64,000 bases of DNA from Amyelois transitella. Lineage: Eukaryota > Arthropoda > Insecta > Lepidoptera > Pyralidae. The notes beneath the pieces were generated by a model that saw only the letters and a program-made list of their open reading frames with translations, was not told the origin of the DNA and did no database searches. Location of the stretch: positions 4,283,001-4,347,000 of the forward strand of contig NC_083533.1 of NCBI RefSeq assembly GCF_032362555.1, written 5' to 3'. A program made the position numbers and the translations under genes. Of the stretch, positions 40,481-53,900 are shown in pieces. Every line of letters begins with the position of its first letter. Within the stretch, counting starts at the first letter, position 1.

Positions 40481-41455
40481 ACATACATACATATGGTCAC
40501 GTCCATATCCCTTGCGGGGTAGACAGAGCCAACAGTCTTGAAAAGACTGAATAGCCACGTTCAGCTATTTGGCTTAATGGTAGAATTGAGATTCAAATAG
40601 TGGCAGGTTGCTGGCCCATCGCCTAAAAATAAGAATCCCAAGTTTGTAGGCCTATCCCTTAGTCGCCTTTTACGACATCCATGGGAAAGAGATGGAGTAG
40701 TCCTATTCTTTTTTGGTATTGGTGCCGGGAACCACACGGCACTACACGGCAAACTAATGTGACTAACGCCTTAAACCTTTAAATAAGGTAAATTGCGCGT
40801 TACCCATTTTCACTCTCAATAGCTAACTTGCGTAGTTTGTAAAATTCAGTCAAGGGAATGGTTAATATTGTCATACCTTTTGGCGCTGGGCTAGCAATTT
40901 TTCTCTGAATCTCAATACATACATATAGTTACGTCTATATCCCTTGCGGGGTAGACAGACCCAGCAATCTTGAAAGACTGAAAGGTAAGTTCAGCTGTTA
41001 GGCTTAATGATAGAATTGAGATTCTAATAGTGACAAGCCCTTCTAATGGTTGCTAGCCCATTTCAAGTTTATAAGCCTATCCCTTAGTTGCCTTTACGAC
41101 ATCCATGGGAACGAGATGGAGTGGTCCTATTTTTTTTTATATTGGTGCCGGGAACCACACGGCACATTCTTTTCTTGCCCTTGCTACTTACAAATCTTAC
41201 TACCAGTAATTAATACCTTTAATTTTAATTACCTACATACACTCCACATGACGGTCTCGTCTATATCCATTGTGGGAAATTCCATTCTTGAAGACTGAAA
41301 GGCCACGTTCAGCTATATGGCTCAATGTTGGAATTGAGATTCAAATAGTGAAAGAAAAATCCGAATATTATGAAAGCCTTTCCTTAGTCGCCTTTTACAC
41401 CATCCATTAGAAGATACAGTGTTGCCTTTCTAAAGAACCGGGAACCACACGGCAA
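40481..41455 (-). mobile_element. Three antisense SINE-A copies in a row
   Basis: 40481-40743 (near full length), 40916-41165 (with a small internal rearrangement) and 41240-41455 (strongly diverged), all in the same orientation. Confidence 0.88.
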
Positions 41456-41639
41456 AATTACAATTCTTACTATATTCCAGTATTAAGTTGTTTGAAGGGA
41501 AAAATTAAAAATCCCGTTTTACACGATTTTTCTACAGTATTTTCTATACCACTTTAAAATAAAGAAACAATTCTATTTGACTTGAAAATGACGAAAACAA
41601 TGTGCAGACAAACGGGTGGCACACAAAAAAATAAAACCA

Positions 41640-44600
41640 CATTTCAAGGACAAATACCTTTTATTTGAATTTCATTGTGCACATTTTTGTAGATATAAAA
41701 AAAAAAATATGGCAAATTAAAACGAAAAACAGCGTGCGCCCTCGTCTCAACCGCACGAAACAAAATTATAGTGGCTAAGTAACAACATTATATTACACAT
41801 TATTGACAAAAAATAGTCTCATTCATAACTTTAAGCGTCCGCAGAATTTGGCGCCAACAAAAATTATCTGTCATTTTGACATTTGTTATCGCGTACCGCC
41901 GTCTGACAAACGTTGACAAATGTCTATTTTCCCTCCCGCTCCATACCTTCCGTAAACCTATAAAGACAGAAAGAGATGGAACATTCATTGACGTTTGTGA
42001 ATAGACCCGAGGGTCACAGTGAGACGGCGATATCGATAGTTTGACAGATGTTTTTTATTAGCAGTTTAGGCGTACTACACACAGAGGGAAATCTTAGAGA
42101 ATTGTTGAAAAATATATTTTATCCGTCTTATTATTGGTTGTCTACGGGAACAAGTATTGCAAGATAGCAAAATAGGCTTCTGTAATTTTATTTATTAAAT
42201 ATAATAATTAATTTATGTATTATATTATTTTTTTCTTGTAACACCTTAATTTTATATACGCTATTAATGTTTAATTAATAAAGTAATTGATTAAAAGCAG
42301 ACACCCAAAAGTTGTTCTTTTGTACGTCAATCGCAAACGATTTTGTAGTTTCGAACTAACCAATTTCAAGTCTAACCTGTGCACAGTAAACGCCTAAACA
42401 TGTATAACGTCATCCATTTCACTCCTACGAAAACAGAGCGAGATAGAGGACCAACTTAAATCAAATTCTGATCCCGTACATAAGTAGCACTTTTTACATC
42501 TATCAAGACGGAAGCAATTATAGACTAGATGAGGGACTGCACCCCAAAGCTGTGGCCACAATCACAACAAAACCGGTTCAATATTTTCACTTGTCACAAA
42601 TCTCGTAAGAATAACTTTACAATTAGATTATGTTTGAAAAAAAAATATGTGTTAATTACCCACATGCATTAAGCGTCCTATAATTTTGTACAACTTTAAA
42701 TTTTTTTGTTTATTATTCAAATATTTATATTATGTCGTTCTTGTAACATGAAAATTTATCTCAAGATATAAATGTTAGTTCAAATATAGTCAATATCACG
42801 TAAATGTCAATGGGACAAGTGAAAAACATGACCAGATACAAAACCGCAAGTTTTAACGCGTTTCGGCGGGAAAGTGGCCGCGGTGAAAGCAATCATCCGA
42901 CAATCAAGATGGCCGCCGTCGACAAAATGGCGCACCTCTCTCATTATCCGCAATACTTAAAACTATATCCGTCTACTATTAGAAAAATTGAGACCTTTAG
43001 CTAGATCCAAATACCTAGTTGTCGTTATTGCCAAAATATTGATTAATTTTCAAAGTAAGTACACTTTCACCATCAATTTTCTAATAGCACACCGATTGGG
43101 CATAATATTTTTAATAATTAAACAAATTACAATTCTCTATAATCTACGTAGCGAGACTAGAATTCATGGCGTCTACGTAACGTATGTATATATTATATAT
43201 ATAATTGTTTTTTATTATACATTCTTATAGACCAATCGAAACTGTGTTACGTTGCTCCTGCGATATCAACACTTAAACACGATAAGATAACCTACATTGT
43301 TTTAACAACTATAAGGTCCACAGTACGACCATTTGGAAATCTGACTTTATTTATTTCACATTCCAAAATAATCAGGAACAACGCAACATAGCTTATTAGA
43401 AAAGATTTTTAAATTTGTAAGTGCAACATTCATATATATTACGAGAAATTTTGAAAAACTATTCGTTTCAAGATCTATCGAAAAATGCCGTCATTATGAT
43501 GTAAGATTTGTTTGTCCTTTTTTTTACATCAAAAAAGAAAAAAAATATAACGGCTTTTTTTTGACAAATCTCAAGTACAATTTTATATCAATCAAAATAC
43601 CTTTTTACATTATCATTCCAAACAGATTTTGTTACAATTTCTCAATAACTGCCCCTAGAACAATTTAATATTATTATTTTTTTCACTTCCAAAAATATTT
43701 AATTTTGTTAAGAACGTAAATACATCAAAAAAAAAAACTGGAAAAAGTTACAAATCAAATTAAAATGTATATTAACCGGTTTAGGAGCAATTTTTTTTGT
43801 CATTTTTCTTTATACAATATTTGCGCGACCTTTCCACATTCCTCCATCCGAAATTACCTTCAACACTATATACCTACTAACTCGATTCAAAATCCTCTGT
43901 ACAATATTTATATAATATTCGCGTTACTAATAACATTTTACTAATGAAATTCGTTTTTGTAACTTGATTATTTAAAGTAAACAAAAAATCACTGGAATAA
44001 ATTTTTAATTAAATTCATTGCATGTTAAAAAAAGAAATTGATTTAGCCAGGGTCGAACTTCAAATTTTATACAACATTAAATTTAAGAGTATATGAATGA
44101 CGGTTAAAAAAAACTACAATCTAATAAATAATGCTTTCAAAACGCATAAAAGTAAATAAAACTAAGCCACTTTGTGGCGTCCAAATAAACAAAATTTTAA
44201 AACAGTCATACTGTTGCAACCATTTTATTAGTAAAATGTACTAATTACCAACGCGAAAGAAAAAAAAAAATAAATAAAAACCACAACTTAGCACAAGTAA
44301 ATAACATTTGTTAAAAATAAATAAATTTGTACAATTTTGTTCAACGATTAATTTTTATTACGACATAATTTATTTTCTCGTTTTAACCCAAATAATTATA
44401 TTGTTTTAAAATCAAGATAAAAAATTTAAAAATGAAAATATCTTACTCGTTTAATATATTAGAAAATACAATAAATAAATATTGATATAAATATAACAAT
44501 TTTCAGCATAGCGCCTTTACAATACCAAAATCATTATATTAAATTACCTTTGTCAAATGCATTTTATAGTACGTATTACAAATAGTGATTGGCAATATAT

Positions 44601-45240
44601 ATATTATGTTTATTTATAATATTTATTCCCTACGCGCAAATGCTTTTTATTATAAGTAATATAAAATCACTTTTAGTGTACTAAATAAAGAAATAAAATT
44701 AAGTGAGCTATCAGATCTTCTAAATTCGTCTACTATTTATTCATTATGAAATATTTAAAATAAATAATATTACTTTTTATTTTCAATTTCTTAAAAAAAA
44801 ATTATGTAAATGAGCAACAAACGAGAGTGAATTTCAAACAATTTCAAATATATATTTTTTTAAATAATCATAATAAAATTATTAAACAATAATAATAATT
44901 AATGAGCACCATTGTCAATATAAATTATTAAAAAAAAAAAACATATTTCTCCATAGTAGACGAATAATATGTCAAATAAAATTAAAATTTATATCTTAAT
45001 CCGTCCCTGCGTCATACAGCGAACTGCGTCAAAAGTGGCCCAGCGTTCAATTATTTACAATTGATCGGCAACGCTCGATCGCCCATTTGTAAACTCCAAT
45101 TTATTTATTAAATTTATTTTTTCCTCTTCAATTTTTACCTTTCCAACTCTGATGTATAATAAAAACCATATGCACCGTAATTTTTATTTAAAAACTACAA
45201 TTCTAGGACCAGTATGTAATTGTATATTTGTGATTTTCAA
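41640..45240 (-). other. Repeat-poor AT-rich block, possible long 3' UTR
   Basis: For about 3.6 kb none of the window's interspersed families is present, in sharp contrast to both sides. The minus strand ends with CAAATAAAAGG (AATAAA near 41660), a plausible poly(A) signal. Within it, 42830-42930 is an island containing TTTCGGCGGGAAAG (E2F-like) and AAGATGGCCGCC (YY1/Pho-like). There is no convincing coding frame. It could be a 3' UTR of a minus-strand transcript or a conserved regulatory block. Confidence 0.4.
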
Positions 45241-47040
45241 AGTGATGTATCTGTTACGTCGTCAGAGTGCCCGAAACCGACGAGCTTGCACGAAGAGAGT
45301 TATGAATGCGGATGAAGCGAATTAAGTATGTAGGGAACGTGGCAATTGGAAACATTTCATCTCTGCCTACCCCTCCGAGAACGAGTCCTAATTTTGTTAA
45401 TTTATTTAGCACAATTTGGAGATCATACGATTGAGCGTCCCCATCAAAATGTACTAGAAGCTGAAAGCCCATCTACAGAGATCTAAACAATATTATGAAC
45501 CTTAACACTTCCGATTAAGGCGTATAATGATACGAGAAATGTGCTAGATATGACATATGACAAAACATCTTATGAAGAAGAGTTAAATAACCTACAACTG
45601 CCTCTCTCGCGCTCAGCCAATAACAGCGAAGGGTATGTGGCGACATCTCGGACGACACATGCCAGTGACCAATCACAGCGCGTAAAAAAACTATTCCACT
45701 GTCACTATCGACAAACTATTTGAATTAATTGTTTTTTTTTAATCGAATTGATGTCCTGTTTAAAATCACATCTGGTTCAACTGTACATTACATTTTTTTT
45801 GTCAGTCAACTCTTTGCATATAGATTCAACTGTACATTACATTTTTTTTGTCAGTCAACTCTGTGCATATATTATTATGTCAATGTCATATTCTAGTAGG
45901 TACACACATAACTCCGTCCCCTTGACAGCGCTATTAACATTCTTATTTTTATCGCAATAAGAACTAAAATAGCTTAACTAATATCCATTTTATTGTTTAT
46001 TGAGGCAAAAATATATAACATAGTTGTCGCCCGCGACTTTTTTTTTAATTATTAGAATTATAAATGCGAAAGTCTGTTTGTTACACTTTCACGTTTAAAC
46101 GGTTATACGGATCTTTTTATTTTTTTAAAGAAATACTTACAAATTTATCGGTCATATTTACGGGTAACATCTAGAATAGTATATTTTTGTCTCAAAACAA
46201 ACTTTATCTCTATATAATATATGAATTTATTAGTAAGCGTGCTTTTGGCTGTGTTTTGTTACTTATATGTCAGAATCTAAATCATACAATATGTTTATTT
46301 ATATATACATATAATATATGCTCGGTCGGTTCAAGATGGTAAATTATCTTTTCAGGGTATAATTGCATTTATATATTTCTATAGGGCTTCAGTCCCGGTT
46401 GCATCCTCACCACTCTGGAGAGGAGTCCGGGGTAAGCTCTTGACCATGGATCCTGGATTGGGTGAGTCAGGTTTTTACACCAATCAACTCCCGTCTGACC
46501 TCCGAAACCTAACCCGTATTGGATCGATCATGGTCACACATCCAGTTGCCTGAATGTGCAAGTTAATAACGATGTTTTCCCTCACCGCAAGAATACTGGT
46601 TAGTATTAAAACTAATGTAACAAACTTCGAATACAGTCATTGGTACACGGCGCGTGGTGGTATTTGAACCTGTGCCTTTCTGCGCATCACGCAATTTAAC
46701 CGGGCACATTACCGATTCGACGCTTGTATGCAGTTATACATTTATTATAATACAGCATTTACATATATATATATTATTTAATAAGACCACAAAATACCAT
46801 TTCACATGATATTTGGACAAACTAAATGACATATAAGGGGTAACAAGATATGTGTTTTCGTGTAGTAAATTCATACATTATGATAGTTAAGGCTTTAAGT
46901 GTATATGTATGTTAACTCGTCCACTTATAGACGATGTTGCATTGTCACTGGCAACCTGTGGATTAGAAGGATTCCAATTAAAAAAAATAAAATAAAAAAA
47001 AGGCGGCCACCCCAGCTACATCGCGTCATTTTCTCATTCA
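45241..47040. repeat. LINE-A end, LTR scrap, 49-bp duplication, repeat IV
   Basis: Worn sense LINE-A at 45266-45395. A scrap of the 36.75-kb LTR family at about 45605-45670 (CAGCCAATAACAGCGAAG, GTGGCGACATCTCGGACG). Two adjacent copies of a unit of about 49 bases (TTCAACTGTACATTACATTT to CAGTCAACTCTTTGC) at 45774-45870. Antisense repeat IV at 46384-46620. The rest is AT-rich without recognised content. Confidence 0.65.
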
Positions 47041-47042
47041 GA

Positions 47043-47303
47043 TACATACATACATAATGGTCACGTCTATATCTGTTGCGGGGTAGACAGAGCTAATAGT
47101 CTTGAAAAGACTAAATGGCCACGTTCAGCTATTTCGCTTAATGATATAATTGAGATTCAAATAGTGACAGGTTGTTAGCCCATCGCCTAAAAAAGAATCC
47201 CAAGTTTGTAAGCCTATCCCTTAGTCGCCTTTTGCGACATCCATAGAAAAGGTATGAAGTGGCCTTATTCTTTTTTGTATTGGTGCCGGGAACCACACGG
47301 CAC
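47043..47303 (-). mobile_element. SINE-A, near full length
   Basis: Antisense copy from the CATACATACATAATGG tail to CCACACGGCAC; a repeat III variant (CTGCCGCTTCC-type, sense) follows at 47365-47530. Confidence 0.9.
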
Positions 47304-47579
47304 ATTCAGATATATTGAATAATTAAATAAATAAACAAATTTACATTGTAAAGTTAACATTTTTTAAGAAAATGTTGCAGTGCAGTTCGTTACCGCTTCT
47401 CCTGCACTGACGCTTTGGAAGCGGCAGTAAACTTAGTTTTAAGTAATTTATTTGACGTCAAACCAATGTTGTGATAACAAAAGATTTATGACAATTATTA
47501 AGTGATGTTCAAGTGTCTAATAGTAATGAATAAAAGGTCTGAATATGAATTCAGATGGATCAGTTAGTAAGTCACTTTT

Positions 47580-47870
47580 GCTTCTAAATTTGAATTTTGT
47601 ATTTGAATTTTGAAATTTGAATTTTGAAATTTGAATTTTGAAATTACATACATACATATATAAAATCACGCCTCTTTCCCGGAGGGGTAGGCAGAGACTA
47701 CCTCTTTCCACTTGCCACGATCTCTGCATACTTTCTTCGTTTCATCCATATTCATAACTCTCTTCATGCGAGCTCGGCGGTTTCGAGTACTTTTGAAATT
47801 TGAATTTTGAACTTTGAATTTGAAATTCGAATTTAGAATTTTAAATTTTGAATTCGAATTTGGAATTTGT
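47580..47870. repeat. (TTTGAATTTTGAAA)n minisatellite split by a LINE-A end
   Basis: Tandem TTTGAATTTTGAAA units occupy 47580-47645 and 47790-47870. Between them is an antisense LINE-A fragment (47643-47795; CACGCCTCTTTCCCGG to GAGCTCGGCGGTTTC). The array lies just 3' of the stop codon of the minus-strand gene ending at 47945. Confidence 0.82.
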
Positions 47871-47944
47871 CCAGTTCCTATCCGCGACTCGAGCGTCTAA
47901 TTCGCAGTGTACACAAACAATAATCTCTCGATACGTCTACACAC

Positions 47945-50900
47945 CTAGGGCGCGATCTCGAGCGGGCGGAAGCGGCGCGCGCGCGCGGGGTTCGCCGGAG
48001 CCCGGGGCGCGGGCGGCGGCGCGGGCGGCGACGGCGAGCGCGGCGGCGACGCCAGCAGCGCGCCCGGCACGCCGCGCGACCCGCTCCTGGGGCGCGCCAA
48101 ACTCGCATACATTATACATACATACATACATACATAAACTCTTATTTTAGGCAATGGGTTAGCAACCTGTCTCTATTTGAACGTGGGCCACAGTTTTTTT
48201 GGGATATAGACGTGATTATATGTATGTATGTATATATCTATGTATGTATACATCCTACTACTATTATAAAGGCGAAAGTTTGTATGGATGTTTGTTACTC
48301 TTTCACGCAAAAACTACTGAACCGATTACCATGAAATTTGGTATGTAGGTAGCTGAAGACTCAGAATAACACATAGGCTACTTTTTATCCCAGAGTTCCC
48401 GCGGGATTGATAGGGTTTCCATGCGGACGAAGTCGCGGGCGGCCTCTAGTACATACATAAAATCACGCCTCTCTCAAGGAGGGGTAGGCAGAGACTACCT
48501 CTTTCCACTTGACACGATCTCTGCATACTTCCTTCGCTTCATCCACATTCATAATTCTCTTCATGCAAGCTCGGCGGTTTCGGGTACTTTTGACATGACC
48601 CTTTACCAGGCTTTTATATTATACAAGGCACACCGTGCATATATTATACATTTCTAATTATTTTTTTTTAAATACTATAGGAAATGTGCTGAAAATAATA
48701 AAATATTCACGCTGGCGAAGAAAAGATGATGCACGCTCAAATACATAGATACATACATACAGACGATCGCGTTTATATCCCTTACAGGCCACGTTCAACA
48801 ATTAGTATGTGGACTGCACTCAAATAGATATAAAATTTTACCACGAAAAGGTAGTTTCTATAATTAAAAATAATAAAAAACACAATATTTTCCTCAATAA
48901 ACAAGGGATTATTATTTTTATTTAATAAAATGTAATTAAATATTTCACCCTCTAGTCAGGTGACAATCAAAATGCGTGACGTCACTTGTTGCCAAACAAG
49001 AATTTTCGCTGTCAAGTACTTTGGTGTTTGTTGATATTTGCATCACATTATTACTGTGATTTTTCCGTGCAACTTCTTCGAAATTTACTCGATTATCTTT
49101 TTGAATAAATTTTTAAAGGTTTTCCCCATAATGGAAAGTGGATGTATAAAGGCAGATAGTTCAAATTTGCCAAGAACTGATTGCTTTATGGTGGCTGATT
49201 GCTTTATTTTCTTCGCAACGAATAGTAAATTTTGCTCTTCTGAATTTTGAAATGTGAAGACATCCATGTAAGTAATTATACTCAAGACACATTATAATAG
49301 TAATAGTAGGTATTTTTAAACTCGAAAAGGTACATTGTAAGGTAAAAATAATATAATATGATTTTGAGGTTATTTTTTTATCAAATTGTTTCATTCCTTT
49401 TTAGTTTCAATCAAGATAATAATACATTATTTTCTTATTCCTCGAGGCAGACATATGGAGACGATGCTGTGGGTTATGTCCAACTTCGTCGCGATACAAA
49501 ATTGTGCACAGTTAAACTTACATCAAAGTGATCCTCACAGAAATACATTTTACTTTGTGCAGATACAAGTGCCGGATCCCGACGACGGGCTAATTGAAGC
49601 CACATTTTCCGCATTGTTTTTGTTTATCAGGTGTTTTAATAGTTGTACTTTTACACTGCGGCACCGCACAACATTTATAATATGTAGAAACCATACTATT
49701 ATCACATAACTATTCATTACATACAACTTCGACAATGTTTGGCAACATGTGACGTCACAGCGGGCGTTAGACAGGTACCCGCGTTTTGGCGCGAAATTTG
49801 AAATGAAATTTTTAATTCATTTAAAGGTATTACTTGTAATAAAAAAACAATAATAAATAGTTTGGGTTAATTTGGAACTTATACATACATACATACATAT
49901 AATCACGTTTATACCCCTTGCGGGGTAGACAGAGCCAACAGTCTTTTAAAGACTGATAGGCCACGTTCAGCTATTTGGCTTTAAGATAGAATTGAGATTC
50001 AAATAGTGACAGGTTGCTAGCCCATCGCCTAAAAGAAGAATCCCAAGTTTATAAGCGTACCCCTTATTCGCCTTTTACGACATCTATGGGAGAGAGATGG
50101 AATGAAAGAAAGAATAGATTTGGAACTTTCCCAAAAATTGTCCACATCCCTATTAGGCTCAATGATAAAATTGGGATTCAATAAGTATATATGTACTAAA
50201 AAAAAATCTCAACTTTATAACCCTACACCTTTGTCACGTTTTACAACATCCATGAGTTTATATACTTTTTGTAGATGTCGTTAAAAGCTGCGAATAAAAA
50301 CTTATATGTGTGTGTGTGTATGTATGTATGTAGTCACCTGTCGCGTTGCTGCGGCGGCTGCCGGTGCCTGGGGCGCGCGAACCTCAGGTTCAGTTCCCGC
50401 GCGGGGTCCACCGCGTACTTCTCGTTGCCGTTCAGCCGGCGACGTCTCAGCGCTGGAAGATGCAAAATATATATATATATAAATAGTACCTGGTCAACCG
50501 AGCGGTGCTCGGTGAACGTTAGTGTTACTTATTGAACTAGCTGTGCCCGCGACTTCGTCCGCGTGGAATATTTATTTTGGGCATCATTGAAGCCCTCGCG
50601 GATGAATAATTTTCCCAATTTTTTCACAAATTCCATTATTTCTTTGCTCGTTATAAATGCAGCGTGATGCTATATAGCCTAAAGCCTTCCTCGATATATC
50701 CTTCCTCCTCCTTCCATCTACTGTAGGAATAACAAACTTTGTAACTTTGATTGACGGCCTCTGCGGCGCAGCGGTAGTACGCACTGTCTGTGACACCGGA
50801 AATCCCGGGTTCAAATCCCGGCCAGGGCATGAGGAGAAAAGAACTTTCTCTGATTGGCCTGGGTCTTGGACGTTTATCTATATAAGTATTTATTATAAAA

Positions 50901-53900
50901 TATAGTATCGTTGAGTTAGTATCTCGTAACACAAGTCTAACTCAATCAGTGTAATGTCCCGTATATATTTATTTATTTATTAATTTATATTTGTAACTAT
51001 ACTTCCTTCCTTCCTTCCTTATATATTATATATATATATATGTCTATGTATATATATATATGTGTCTATGTATATATATATATGTGTCTATGTATATATA
51101 TATACCTGGAGTGAGGTCAGGCGGCGACAAGGGCCCGTCGCCGCTCCAGGACAGACATTTGGCGAGCCGGCTCTCGTACACGGGAATGCGGGACGTACTG
51201 CCGGACGAACGCTGAAAATTATATATATATATAAGGTTTTTCAATAACACCGTCAATGAAACACAATTAAGTTTCTCTGAAATTAAACAAGTTGTTTCTT
51301 TTACATTGTAATGTCTAATTAATACGTATTCACATTGAATATCATATTTCAATTATTCCTTACATAACTGAAATTATAGAAACGACATTTAATGTTTATA
51401 ATACGGTGTCAGTTTCTGTTTTTTCCAAATTATTTAAGAGTGTACAATATCGAGTCGGTTATGAATGTATTTTCTTCAAATAGACAAATCAAATGACGCG
51501 GCTCCGTGACATTGACGTATGTTTGTAGCGGGAGCGATGATTCGGCTCGACCGCCACCAAAGGGAAGATCTTCCGCCAGCTGGTGTGACGCCTGGGGAAC
51601 CGCGCGACAGACGATGTTGTGTCGGAGGTTGTATATATAGCTCCAATCCGTGAAATCTTTGAAATAGCGTCTTAGATTCTTCGCTGCTATTGGTTGAGCG
51701 CGTCAATTTCTTCGCGATGATTGACAGTTGTTGTGTGATTTGATGTTTGTGACGAGTGGCGTAGAGATGTCGCCACATGTTCATTCGCGGGAGAATTTGA
51801 AATATGAAAAGTGCCTATAGGTGATTTCCTTAACACATATTATTATGTATATGTATATAAAATGTGCCGTGTGGTTCCCGGTACCAATACAAAAAAAAAT
51901 AGGACCACTCCGTCTCCTTCAAATGGATGTCGTAAAAGGCAACTGAGGGATTGGTTTACAAATTTGGGATTCTTTTCTAGGCGATAGGCTAGCAACCTGT
52001 CACTATTTGAATCTCAATTCTATCATTAAGCCAAACAGCTGAACGTGGCCATTCAGTGTTGTCAAGACTATTGGCTCTGTCTACCCCGCAAGGGATATAG
52101 ACTTGACCATATGTATTTTTATTTATATATTTATGTACAACAAGTAAAATAAGAAAAAAATCTTAAACTCAGTACAAGGGCACTACTTATTTCTAGAGAA
52201 AATGTATGTATCACTACATAGTATAAAACAAAGTCGCTATTTTAGTCTGTTTGTCTGTATGCTTAAATCTTTAAAATTACGCAACGGATTTTGATGCGGT
52301 TTTTTGTAACAGGTAGAGTGATTCAAGAGGAAGGTTTTTATGTATATTAACATTTATAATTTTGCACCCGTGCGAAGCCGGGGCGGGTCGCTAGTGTATA
52401 TATAAAATTCTCGTGTCACAATGTTCGTTCCCGTACTACTCCGAAACGGCTTGACCTTTCTCTCATGAAAGTGAGCATATTGAGTAGGTCTGAGAATCGG
52501 CCAACATCTATTTTTCATACCCCTTAGTAATAAGGGTTGTACACACTTAACATTTTTTTTTAACTAGAAATTCCTTAAAATATTTATATGGCAAAACAAC
52601 GTTTGCCGGGACAGCATATAATATAATACTTGACTTTACCACACCGCTGCGCCACAGAGGGCGTCAAACGCCCTCTGTGGCGCAGCGGTAGTACGCTTGT
52701 CTGTGACACTGGAGGTCCCGGGTTCGAATCCCGGTCAGGGCATGATGAGAAACTAACTTCCTCTGATTGACCTGGGTCTTGGATGTTTATCTATATAAGT
52801 ATTTATTATAAAATATAGTATCGTTGAGTTAGTATCTCGTAACACAAGTCTCGAACTTACTTCGAGGCTAACTCAATCTGTGTAATTTGTCCCGTATATA
52901 TTTATATATATATATATACTCACGTCTCGTAAACTTTGCGAGCCGTCGCCACCACCACTGGAAGATTCACGTTTCACGACAGGACTGAAACAAATATTAT
53001 ATATATTAGTAATTTTAATCGGTGGTAGAGTGGTTAATGTGACCGGCTTCAAGTCAGGTGTATAATGGGTTTAAAAAAAAAACATTATAGGGTATAATTT
53101 GGTGCCGTGTGCTTTCAAACACATTAGAATAGCCATTTAATGTCTTAGCAAATGTTGAAAAAGGCGACTTAGGGATAGTCTTTTAGGCGAAAAGCTAGCA
53201 ACCTGTTAATATTTGAATCACGATTCCATCATAAAGCCATACAACTGAACGCGGTCTATCTGTCTTTTCAAGCCTGTTGGGTCTGTCTACCCCGCAAGGG
53301 ATATAAACGTGATTATATGTATGTATCTATGTAATTATATGTATATATGTATGTATCTATGTGATTATATGTATGTAATCAATCAATCAATCAATCAACT
53401 GACTGTATGTATATAGCATGTGTAGAGAAATACCTGTCAGGAATAGCGTCAAGCCTCGTCTTCTCCACGGCAGGGCTTTGGCTTTTATCGCCCACGCTCC
53501 GGGTTGAGGATCTGTGGACAAACAGACATACACACATAATTATAACCATTTTTTTTATTACATATTTAAATTTCATATAAGTCAATTAATAACAGCAATG
53601 CATTCTCTCGTCCACATTTCTATTCTTACTTCGGACAGTTGTTATTGTAGATAATGCTACAAAAAAAAAAATAGGACCAATCCATCTCTTTCCCATGGAT
53701 GTCGTAAAATGCGACTAAGGGATAGGCTTATAAACTTGATTCTTCTTCTAGCGACTGGCAACCTGACCTGGCAACCATTTACTATAAGCCTATCCCTTAG
53801 TCGCCTTTAACGACACCCACGATAATGATATGAGAGTGGTCCTATTCTTTCCATCCCCATTGATGCCGGGAGCCACACGGCACGTTTCGACAACAACCGG

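Noticed and set aside
42804-43004. 66-codon plus-strand frame in the repeat-free block
   Set aside because: No splice support or recognisable protein; noted only as part of a promoter-like island.
47848-48150. 100-codon GC-rich plus-strand frame
   Set aside because: Opposite strand of the last exon (48086-47945) of the 15-exon gene, whose frame and phase fit precisely.
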